Below are positions 8,401 to 13,474 of a stretch of DNA of 13,829 nt, one piece after another. Source of the stretch: DASYSA01 sp036003885 (GTDB lineage: Bacteria > Acidobacteriota > Blastocatellia > UBA7656). The stretch lies in the NCBI GenBank assembly GCA_036003885.1, contig DASYSA010000486.1, forward strand, positions 1 through 13,829, given 5' to 3'. The position numbers and the translations under genes are program-made. Under the pieces are notes generated by a model, which worked only from the letters and a program-made list of their open reading frames with translations, was not told the DNA's origin and did not search any database. Each line of letters opens with the position of its first letter. Positions within the stretch are counted from its first letter, which is position 1.

Positions 8401-8610
8401 GCCCATTAACTTCAGGAATCGGCGGCGGCCCACCGGGTCATTCCACTCCGAAGCCTGCTCGGGAAACTCGCGGTGGAGGAACTGATTGAACTCATCTGTT
8501 TCGGCCAACTCCTCCAGACTCCGCCAATACTGCTTGCCCCCCTTGCCTTTTCCGGCATCGAGCTTTGAGCGGATTGACGTGAGTCCGGGGTCGTTGTCTT
8601 TGATAGTCAT
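5491..8610 (-). CDS. actB: Alternative complex III subunit ActB (molybdopterin-oxidoreductase-like domain fused to Fe-S domain)
   Basis: A 1039-residue two-domain protein. A Tat-type segment, RRRFLK (62-67) plus a short hydrophobic stretch, follows a 60-residue N-terminal extension as in other ActB proteins. Residues about 85-780 resemble the catalytic subunit of molybdopterin oxidoreductases; in ACIII this domain is known to have lost the cofactor. Residues about 800-985 form a four-cluster ferredoxin domain: C806/809/812/816, C861/864/869/873, C893/899/903 and C942/945/972/976. One site reads CVGTRYC with Thr in place of a cysteine, fitting the [3Fe-4S] cluster known in ACIII. It relays electrons from menaquinol to the heme subunits. 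A Pro/Ala linker near residues 552-572 comes from a hexanucleotide repeat. The gene begins 17 bases after actA and overlaps actC by ATGA. Confidence 0.97.
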   Translation of the reverse strand: MTIKDNDPGLTSIRSKLDAGKGKGGKQYWRSLEELAETDEFNQFLHREFPEQASEWNDPVGRRRFLKLMGASLALAGASACTVQPTEKIIPYVKPVEEIIPGKPLFFATAMSLSGIASPLLVESHMGRPTKVEGNPEHPVSLGATDLFSQASVLGLYDPDRSQTVTHLGDISTWTAFLGALRFDLGQQRPRQGAGLRLLTETISSPTLAAQLNELRALFPKMKWHQYEPVGRTNLTVAAQMMFAEPVSVLYHFGKADVVLSLDADFLSSHPGNIRHIRDFAGRRMLRDGNKKMSRFYAAENSPSNTGARADHRLAVRAGEMENFTRAIASSLGLQAGGSVSGAHREWIDAVVSDLQDHKGSSLILAGEHQPPIIHALAHAMNQALGNFGSTVTFAEPLEANPIDQMASLGELAQDLNAGAVEVLVIVGGNPVFTAPADLNFSDLVQKAKFSAHLSMYSDETSAFCQWHVSEAHYLESWSDARAADGTVTIVQPLIEPLYNGKTAHELLAAFTDQPERAGYDIVREYWMRRHSGAAATVTLKPGNTVQPGAPSAPALALAPAPAPAPPPKPSPDFEKFWRRSVHDGFVPNNALAQKTVTAKTDFLAQPPGPADKGELEVLFRLDSSIYDGRFANNGWLQELPKPMTKLTWDNVALISNQSAASRGLARGDVVELTYHGLSVRAPIMIMPGQADNSITLHLGYGRERAGRVGNGAGFNAYALRSSTSPWFASGVELRKTGENYTLATTQQHWSMEGRDIVRAGTLAEYEQKSNYAAERHEEPPRDETLYPNREYTGNAWGMAIDLTSCVGCNACIVACQSENNIPVVGKDQVHRSREMHWLRVDGYFEGEIQNPEFHFMPVLCMHCENAPCEQVCPVAATVHSAEGTNDMVYNRCVGTRYCSNNCPYKVRRFNFLLYQDFVTESLKMMRNPDVTVRSRGVMEKCTYCIQRIQFAKIESEKEDRPIRDGEIKTACQQTCPADAIVFGNINDPNSRVAKLKSEPRNYGLLAELNTRPRTSYLATVRNTNEKLGTRRGESGEVR
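6914..6955 (+). repeat. Hexanucleotide tandem repeat inside actB (GGGGCA units)
   Basis: Four perfect GGGGCA units (6914-6937) are followed by three related units AGCGCA, AGAGCA and GGAGCA (6938-6955). Read on the minus strand they encode the alternating Ala-Pro/Ala-Leu stretch around residues 552-566 of ActB. Unit length is a multiple of three, so copy-number change would lengthen or shorten the linker without a frameshift. Confidence 0.85.
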
Positions 8611-8627
8611 TGCGATCTTCTTGAGCG

Positions 8628-9287
8628 TTAACGATGACAGGTAGAACAGCTGGTCAAGACATCCGTGCTGCGAATGTTGTATTGATGTTTGAGCTCCGAA
8701 CCGGTTTTGAGCTGGTCAGCCGAAGGCTCCCAGGCCATGTTGTAGATCTCGGATCGCGGCCTCAGAACTTTCTCAGGCGCGCGATGGCAGGCTATACACC
8801 ACTCCATCTGAAGCGAGGCTACCTGCCTGATCAACGGCATTCGGTCTACAGGGCCGTGACAGGTCGAGCAACCGACTCCCTTGTTCACGTGAATGCTGTG
8901 ATTGAAGTAGACGAAGTCGGGCAGGTCGTGCACGCGGTTCCACTGGAGGGGTTTGCCGGTGCGCCAGCTTTCGCGTACCGGCTCGAGGTATGGGCTGGTG
9001 GACCATATCTGCGAGTGGCAGTTGATGCAGGTCTTGGTTGGAGGGATGCCGGCGAAGGAAGACTTCTCGACGGTCGTGTGGCAGTACCGGCAATCGATCC
9101 CCAACGCTCCGGCGTGATGAGCGTGACTGAACTGAACGGGCTGTTCGCGGGCGACGTCGGCTCCGGTGACGTAGGGCGACCGATTCAGTTCGGAGAGCAC
9201 CCAGAGCAGAAATCCGAGAATGAAGACGGCTCCGAAGATGCTCAGCCTGGCAATTGTGTTGGTGCTCGGATGAAAAACCTGGCCCAT
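8628..9287 (-). CDS. actA: Alternative complex III subunit ActA (pentaheme cytochrome c)
   Basis: A 219-residue membrane-anchored multiheme cytochrome. After a short N-terminus (GQVFHPSTNT, typical of ActA) there is one membrane helix (about 14-33). Five CxxCH heme sites follow, with attachment histidines at 70, 91, 144, 168 and 218: CRYCH, CINCH, CSTCH, CIACH and CSTCH. Several extra histidines (HAHH at 55-58, FNHSIH at 129-133) could be distal ligands. In ACIII, ActA takes electrons from the ActB Fe-S chain toward ActE or the oxidase. The ATG at 9287 was chosen because GQVFHPS is the conserved beginning and a CCGAGGG site lies just upstream, although spacing is only about 3 bases. A TTG at 9335 would add 16 unconvincing residues. 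This is the first gene of the operon. Confidence 0.94.
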   Translation of the reverse strand: MGQVFHPSTNTIARLSIFGAVFILGFLLWVLSELNRSPYVTGADVAREQPVQFSHAHHAGALGIDCRYCHTTVEKSSFAGIPPTKTCINCHSQIWSTSPYLEPVRESWRTGKPLQWNRVHDLPDFVYFNHSIHVNKGVGCSTCHGPVDRMPLIRQVASLQMEWCIACHRAPEKVLRPRSEIYNMAWEPSADQLKTGSELKHQYNIRSTDVLTSCSTCHR

Positions 9288-9799
9288 TGTCCCTCGGTTC
9301 TGACGTGTGCAACCGGTGAAGCTACTACCGCGCAAGTATCGACTTGCGCGCGGCCTCTAGTGTGCTAGCTGGCGCGCAGCACTAACGCCAGACGCGCCGA
9401 TTTAGCGGCGCCGGCGGCGTCGAATACAGGCTACAGCCACGATTGCGTGAGGTCGGCGGGCTCATATAGAGACAGAATGAATGCGTATGAGTGTATAGCC
9501 CGACGTCTCAAATGATGTTCTAGCGGTCTGCCTCAGCTAATGCAATGACAACTCACAAAGCTTTAAAGAGGGACGCCGATGGGGTGCGGAGAAACTCGCG
9601 TATAAGAAAGGATATGATCACATGCCCCAACCAGCGCCAAACAACAGTCAATGATCTTTCACTTATGCTGAGTCAAACAGCCTGGTTCGTCTGCGAAATC
9701 AAGACAGAATTTTTAACATTCAACTCGGGAAGGGTCAATGCCATCTAGGAAAAACGAAATCCCACTGCTATATATAAGATAAGAAAGGGAGGCTAAACG
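9288..9799. other. Divergent intergenic region between actA and the hemerythrin gene
   Basis: About 510 bases with no convincing gene. The half next to actA (9300-9430) is GC-rich with several short palindromes; the half next to the plus-strand gene (about 9540-9780) is AT-rich, as expected for a promoter region. Promoters in both directions should lie here, but I found no pair of boxes good enough to name. A TATATA string at 9769-9774 and the AAGGGAGG ribosome site at 9785-9792 precede the hemerythrin start. One possible reading frame, 9545-9748 on the plus strand, has no ribosome site and unremarkable content. Confidence 0.6.
9329..9350 (-). promoter_or_regulatory. Perfect 9-bp palindrome in the act operon leader
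   Basis: The arms CGCGCAAGT (9329-9337) and ACTTGCGCG (9342-9350) flank a four-base ATCG spacer, 41 bases upstream of the actA ATG. As RNA it would form a GC-rich hairpin near the 5' end of the operon message; as DNA it could be a dimeric operator. There is no following run of T in either direction, so it is not an ordinary terminator. Function is not known. Confidence 0.5.
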
Positions 9800-10558
9800 A
9801 TGGACCTTGGACCAGGCGCTAAACGGCGCGAATTCCTGCGTATTTCGGTCGCCGGCGGAGCGGCCTTGATTCTCAATAGCTGTGGCGGACAGAATGCAAC
9901 ACCAGGCACTGAATCGAGCAAGCAAGCGCCGGCCGGGAAACCAGAGGAAAAGGGCGGAGAAGTTACCGCGACCGAGGATCTGATGCGTGAGCACGGTGTT
10001 CTCCGGCGCGCACTGCTCGTTTACTCGGAGGCCGCGGCCAGGCTCCGCAGCGATCCGTCGGCTGTTGCACCCGACGCGCTTCAGAAAGCGGCCACACTGT
10101 TCCGAGACTTTGGCGAAGAGTACCACGAACGAAAACTAGAGGAGGCGTACATCTTCCCTGCGGTCAAGAAGGCAGGCGGCCCGGCCGGCGGTTACCCGGA
10201 TATCTTGATCACACAACACGCACGTGGTCGCGAAGTAACCGACTACATCCTTGCTGTGACAAACGGCGCCAAACTTGGAACAGTCAACGGCGCCCAACTT
10301 GCGGGAGCCCTGGACTCGCTCGTCCGAATGTATCGAGCACACGCTTCGAGAGAAGACACTATAGTATTCCCCGCGTGGAAACAGACGCTGACCGCCGAAC
10401 AGCTCGACGAGATGAACGATAGGTTTGAGGACATCGAGCACGAGCAGTTCGGTGAGGATGGATTCGAAGATGCCGTCAAGCAGATCAGCGAAATCGAGAG
10501 CGCACTCGGATTGGCCGACCTTGCGCGGTTTACGGCACCGCCGCCACCGGCCCTGTGA
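9800..10558 (+). CDS. Tat-exported hemerythrin/HHE-domain lipoprotein
   Basis: A 252-residue protein. The N-terminus has a twin-arginine motif KRREFLRI (8-15) and a lipobox-like ILNSC (C28), so it is probably exported folded by Tat and lipidated. A Gly/Lys/Glu linker (29-55) precedes a four-helix hemerythrin-like domain with likely diiron ligands H65 (MREHG), H109 with E114 (YHERKLEE), H140 (TQHARGRE), and H181 with E185 (RAHASRED). Each half ends in the family's IFP/VFP turn. Hemerythrin domains bind O2, NO or iron; which applies here cannot be read from sequence. The C-terminus ends in Pro residues. The ATG at 9800 has AAGGGAGG 7 bases upstream. It is divergent from the ACIII operon and followed by a non-coding gap, so it is probably monocistronic. 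Confidence 0.88.
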   Translation: MDLGPGAKRREFLRISVAGGAALILNSCGGQNATPGTESSKQAPAGKPEEKGGEVTATEDLMREHGVLRRALLVYSEAAARLRSDPSAVAPDALQKAATLFRDFGEEYHERKLEEAYIFPAVKKAGGPAGGYPDILITQHARGREVTDYILAVTNGAKLGTVNGAQLAGALDSLVRMYRAHASREDTIVFPAWKQTLTAEQLDEMNDRFEDIEHEQFGEDGFEDAVKQISEIESALGLADLARFTAPPPPAL

Positions 10559-10782
10559 CCCGCATTCACGCAAGTAGCAGCCGACCTGGGTGACGGACTT
10601 GTCATTCTCAGGAATGTGGAGCTGGATCTCCACAAGCTGGTCCGAAGGCAAGGAATTCCACGTTACTGAGTTCTCAACAAAAGCCCCCGGCACCGGACGA
10701 CTCCTTCCTTAAGAGAAATCCGACGCAGCCTGCGTCATCCCATCTAAACGGAAATCCTTCACTCCTGAGAGCACTTTAGGTC

Positions 10783-10805
10783 GGTCACGCAAGAAAATTG
10801 TGACC
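10783..10805. promoter_or_regulatory. Inverted repeat GGTCAC-N11-GTGACC, possible operator
   Basis: The perfect 6-base arms at 10783-10788 and 10800-10805 are separated by 11 bases, so the arms are 17 bases apart centre to centre, about 1.6 helical turns. It lies 148 bases upstream of the chosen sigma-factor start. This geometry suits a dimeric DNA-binding protein better than a hairpin terminator, since no T tract follows. Function is inferred from shape and place only. Confidence 0.4.
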
Positions 10806-10820
10806 AAAATGCTCGCCAAA

Positions 10821-10841
10821 GACTCTATATCAATTGGAGTC
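10821..10841. promoter_or_regulatory. Inverted repeat GACTC-N11-GAGTC, possible operator
   Basis: The perfect 5-base arms at 10821-10825 and 10837-10841 have the same 11-base gap as the dyad 38 bases upstream. The centre is AT-rich (TATATCAATTG). It may overlap the sigma-factor promoter, but no -35/-10 pair could be assigned with confidence. Confidence 0.35.
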
Positions 10842-10952
10842 GTCGTTCGGGCGGGCGCGCTCTGAAGCTGCAGTACCAGTGGATGCCTTGAGTGACAAAC
10901 CACGAGGGTGTCTGCGTTTAGACGCTTCGATTTGCGATTCAATCAGTTTCGA

Positions 10953-11579
10953 ATGGATGAAGGTACTACTCTCTCCGGTTTCGCAGCAGTCGCAAAGTTG
11001 GAGTTTGTGGCGACTGAGCCAGCCGACGATGCGCTTGTGGCGGCTGTGCGCGCCGGAGATGAGGCAGCCTTCGAACTGCTCTTCGAGCGGCACCGGCGCA
11101 TGGTCACGCGACTGGCCTATCGGTTCTTTTACCGCCGTGAGCAGGTAGAGGACATCGTACAGGAGAGTTTTGCGGCAGCTTACTTTGCGTTGGGGGCCTA
11201 CCGAGGCGGGCACCAGAGATCCTTTAGTTCCTGGCTCTCCCGCATCACGATCCGAATCTGCTACGACGCGTTGCGCCGGACTCGCGGGGCTGAGAGCTCG
11301 ATGAGCGATCTGAACCACCGCGAGAGTCTGCTCGCCGAATGCCTGCGAGATCCGGGTAGAGAAACCGACATCGAGAGTACAGCCATTGCGCGCGACCTTG
11401 CCGACAAGCTGCTCGCGCGCCTTGAGCCCGACGATAGGCTGGTGCTCACGATGCTCAACGTTGCCGATCTGTCCGTAGCCGAGACTGCTGAGTTGACCGG
11501 CTGGTCGGTGTCGAAGGTTAAGATGCGGGCCCTGAGGGCGCGAGCAGCGTTAAGGCGCGTCCTGCATCGGTTTCTGTGA
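10953..11579 (+). CDS. ECF (RpoE-like) RNA polymerase sigma factor
   Basis: A 208-residue sigma-70 family protein with only regions 2 and 4, the hallmark of ECF sigma factors. Region 2 begins at DDALVAAVRAGDEAAFELLF and includes RREQVEDIVQESF (core-RNAP contact and -10 recognition) and the WLSRITIRICYDALRR helix. Region 4 covers LLARLEPDDRLVLTMLNV, then the helix-turn-helix LSVAETAELTGWSVSKVKMRALRARAALRR. The ATG at 10953 was chosen as the start although it lacks a clear ribosome site. A GTG at 10908 has GAGG directly abutting it, which is poor spacing, and a GTG at 11007 would give a shorter protein starting just before region 2. The next gene, 66 bases downstream, looks like its membrane anti-sigma factor. 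Target promoters cannot be deduced here. Confidence 0.93.
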   Translation: MDEGTTLSGFAAVAKLEFVATEPADDALVAAVRAGDEAAFELLFERHRRMVTRLAYRFFYRREQVEDIVQESFAAAYFALGAYRGGHQRSFSSWLSRITIRICYDALRRTRGAESSMSDLNHRESLLAECLRDPGRETDIESTAIARDLADKLLARLEPDDRLVLTMLNVADLSVAETAELTGWSVSKVKMRALRARAALRRVLHRFL

Positions 11580-11645
11580 TCCACGGCCGGACAATCGAGT
11601 CCGAGACTATGGTTGCTGTCGTTTGAATGAGAGGTGAAGTGCATT

Positions 11646-12344
11646 ATGTTGGGCAACGAAAGACAGGAGTCACGGGAGCGGCTCGATCAGCTCGGGCTGA
11701 AGGTGCTCCGATCGCTGAGAGTCAGCGAAGAGGAGATCGACGCCGTCGCCGGCTCGCCCGATCTCTATGACCGCTTGCGGTCTCGAATTGAGGCCGGGCC
11801 GAGACAACAGCGCGGCGAGGGAACGTCGGCGAACGGCCGATTCGCGCCCGTTAGAAGGGGATTGCGGCGATCGGTGCTTTGGACGGTGGCTGCGGCGGCC
11901 GCCGTCTTACTGCTGGCAGCCACGCTATTGATTTGGCGACCCAAATCCTCGACGGAGCCGAGTAAGCTTGGGCAGTCCTCATCGCCACAGACTCCCGCCG
12001 CTGCTAAGCAGGAGCTTGGAGCGAGCCTGCCCGCAACGAAGCCTGAGTCAGGGGCCCCGCACGTTTCGAGGCTGGGTACTTCGCCAGATCACACACTCGG
12101 ACAGTCTCGCCGCCGTCGGGCGGCCAGTCGTTCGAGTGAAGTCGCCACCGAGTTTTTCCCGCTGACCTTCATCGCCGATTCAACAGCGTTGGAGACCGGA
12201 CAGGTGGTGCGAGTCAGGATTCCGCGGTCGGCTTTGGTCTCCTTCGGAGTGCCGATGAATGTCGAACGTGCCGGTGAGCTGGTCAAGGCGGATGTTGTGA
12301 TCGGCGATGACGGTCTGGCCCGCGCGATTCGGTTCATCCAGTGA
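11646..12344 (+). CDS. Probable single-span anti-sigma factor / membrane protein
   Basis: A 232-residue protein with three parts: a charged soluble N-terminus (1-75) with helix LDQLGLKVLRSLRVSEEEIDA followed by SPDLYDRLRSRI; one membrane helix (about 77-97); and a Ser/Pro/Ala-rich linker leading to an ordered outer domain (about 165-232) ending in GVPMNVERAGELVKADVVIG and DDGLARAIRFIQ. This cytoplasmic-membrane-periplasmic layout directly after an ECF sigma gene fits an anti-sigma factor. The N-terminus lacks the HxxxCxxC zinc motif of ZAS proteins, so the assignment rests on context. ATG 11646 is chosen, with GAGGTGA about 9-11 bases upstream. GTG 11634 would place the start inside that ribosome site. 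Confidence 0.72.
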   Translation: MLGNERQESRERLDQLGLKVLRSLRVSEEEIDAVAGSPDLYDRLRSRIEAGPRQQRGEGTSANGRFAPVRRGLRRSVLWTVAAAAAVLLLAATLLIWRPKSSTEPSKLGQSSSPQTPAAAKQELGASLPATKPESGAPHVSRLGTSPDHTLGQSRRRRAASRSSEVATEFFPLTFIADSTALETGQVVRVRIPRSALVSFGVPMNVERAGELVKADVVIGDDGLARAIRFIQ

Positions 12345-12356
12345 TAGGAGTCAGGG

Positions 12357-12482
12357 ATGGAAAGCAGTTCTACACGACATGGGCGAGAAATCGAAGAAAA
12401 ACTACTCTTGTTTTTTATCTTTCTGTACATCTCGCTCCTGAGCGTGCTCTTGATGGCCGGCTTCTATTGGATCTTCCGGTAG
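12357..12482 (+). CDS. 41-residue single-span membrane peptide
   Basis: A small gene encoding 41 residues: a charged N-terminus (MESSSTRHGREIEEK, 1-15) followed by one hydrophobic helix, LLLFFIFLYISLLSVLLMAG and FYWIFR to the end. The ribosome site AGGAG lies six bases before the ATG, and the ATG is 12 bases after the stop of the probable anti-sigma gene, so it should be co-translated with it. The amphiphilic order (hydrophilic head, then membrane helix with aromatic residues and a terminal Arg) is what a real membrane miniprotein looks like. No family is recognised. A role with the anti-sigma factor or its proteolysis is only a guess from position. Confidence 0.75.
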   Translation: MESSSTRHGREIEEKLLLFFIFLYISLLSVLLMAGFYWIFR

Positions 12483-12525
12483 ATGCGAATTCTCAACAGT
12501 CGAGGATGGAGGAGGTGGGATCATC

Positions 12526-13398
12526 GTGATGAAGAGACACTCAACGATATCAATTCTTTGCTTGCTCGTGATGCTGACCGGTAGCGCGGGCATCCTTGCG
12601 CAAGAGAGACAGGCGGAGAAGACGCCGTCTCAGTCCGACGCGCGCGGCTTCCCTGGTCCCAGAGGCGGCCGAGGCGCGAACCAGGGACCGAGGCGGCCTT
12701 TTCCACCCGATGCGACCTTCGACTTCGTCGGCTCGGAAATGCGATTTGGCGGCAAGACGGTGAAGGGTGCGCCTTACTCGGCCATAGCTACTATCGAGAC
12801 AGTTCAAACGCTTCAGGACGGCACGCGCATTAGCCATAAGACGATGGCTTCAGTCTATCGCGATGGCGAAGGTCGCACACGCAGGGAACACACTCTAGGC
12901 GCCATTGGTCCCTTTGCTGCGACAGGGGAAGCGCCGCAGATGATCCATATTCAGGACCCTGTGGCAGGTGCACAATATGTCCTTGACCCTCGCACTCACA
13001 CGGCACGCAAGATGAAGACGTGGAGCGGCCCGCCACCCGAGCAACAACGCTCTTCCTCCCCAACTGCAGCGAGGACCGAATCGCTCGGCAAGCAGACGTT
13101 TGAAGGGGTGGAAGCAGAGGGCACTCGCTCGACTCTGACGATAGCAGCAGGCCAGATAGGCAATGATCGTCCGATCGAGATCGTCTCCGAGCGATGGTAT
13201 TCGTCTGCGCTCGACGTCGTCGTCTTCAGCAAGCACAGCGATCCGCGCATGGGCGAACACATTTACCGGCTGACTAATATTAACCGAGCCGAACCTGCAA
13301 GATCGCTCTTCGAGTTGCCCGCCGACTATACCGTCGACGAACCGCGCCGTCCGGACGGCGCCAGGATGAGGGGGATGAGAAAGTTCAGTGGTAACTAG
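12526..13398 (+). CDS. Secreted protein of unknown function (acidobacterial type)
   Basis: A 290-residue exported protein. The signal peptide is about 1-26 (ends ILAQ). A Gly/Pro/Arg-rich spacer (40-60, starting GFPGPRGGRG) leads to a mixed alpha/beta region: VKGAPYSAIATIETVQTLQD, RISHKTMASVYRDGEGRTRRE, then IHIQDPVAGAQYVLDP. The last part contains SLGKQTFEGVEAEGTRSTLT, RPIEIVSERWYS and HIYRLTNINRAEP. The fold could be LolA/RseB-like, from the strand pattern, but this is unproven. I recall similar hypothetical proteins in Acidobacteriota, sometimes beside sigma/anti-sigma genes. The start is GTG 12526, with AGGAGGTG 8 bases upstream; ATG 12529 would remove one residue. It lies 43 bases after the 41-residue gene, so it is probably in the same operon. 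If RseB-like, it could sense envelope state for the anti-sigma factor, but that is speculation. Confidence 0.8.
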   Translation: MMKRHSTISILCLLVMLTGSAGILAQERQAEKTPSQSDARGFPGPRGGRGANQGPRRPFPPDATFDFVGSEMRFGGKTVKGAPYSAIATIETVQTLQDGTRISHKTMASVYRDGEGRTRREHTLGAIGPFAATGEAPQMIHIQDPVAGAQYVLDPRTHTARKMKTWSGPPPEQQRSSSPTAARTESLGKQTFEGVEAEGTRSTLTIAAGQIGNDRPIEIVSERWYSSALDVVVFSKHSDPRMGEHIYRLTNINRAEPARSLFELPADYTVDEPRRPDGARMRGMRKFSGN

Positions 13399-13474
13399 CG
13401 CAGAATTGTCTGCGCGAGGGTCGGGACGGCAGGTCGATCGGTCTGGAAATGACCTGCTCAAAGGAGGACAGAAT

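Larger units (their letters stand above)
10559..10952. other. Intergenic region upstream of the ECF sigma factor
   Basis: About 390 bases without a gene I would support. Directly after the hemerythrin stop the same frame stays open for another 36 codons, probably by chance. A small dyad GACGCA-GCC-TGCGTC (10722-10736) lacks a T tail, so no terminator is called. Two larger dyads at 10783-10841 are listed separately. An antisense GTG frame from 10693, preceded by a good AAGGAAGGAG ribosome-like site, runs into the hemerythrin gene and is judged a chance frame. Confidence 0.55.

Noticed and set aside
9288..9335. TTG start at 9335 for actA
   Set aside because: It adds 16 residues before the usual GQVFHPS beginning, and its codon falls within the palindrome.
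9545..9748. 67-codon plus-strand frame in the divergent intergenic region
   Set aside because: No ribosome site, no recognisable features, and AT-rich promoter-like surroundings.
10136..10693. 185-codon minus-strand frame with a good AAGGAAGGAG site before GTG 10693
   Set aside because: Most of it is antisense to the hemerythrin gene, and its residues there follow from that gene's codons; only about 45 codons are independent, which is too little to support a gene.
10722..10736. GACGCA-GCC-TGCGTC hairpin as a terminator
   Set aside because: Short stem with no T run on either side, and 160 bases past the hemerythrin stop.
12341..12529. 62-codon frame starting at 12341
   Set aside because: It overlaps the anti-sigma stop and has no ribosome site; the 41-residue frame at 12357 has a proper site and a membrane helix.
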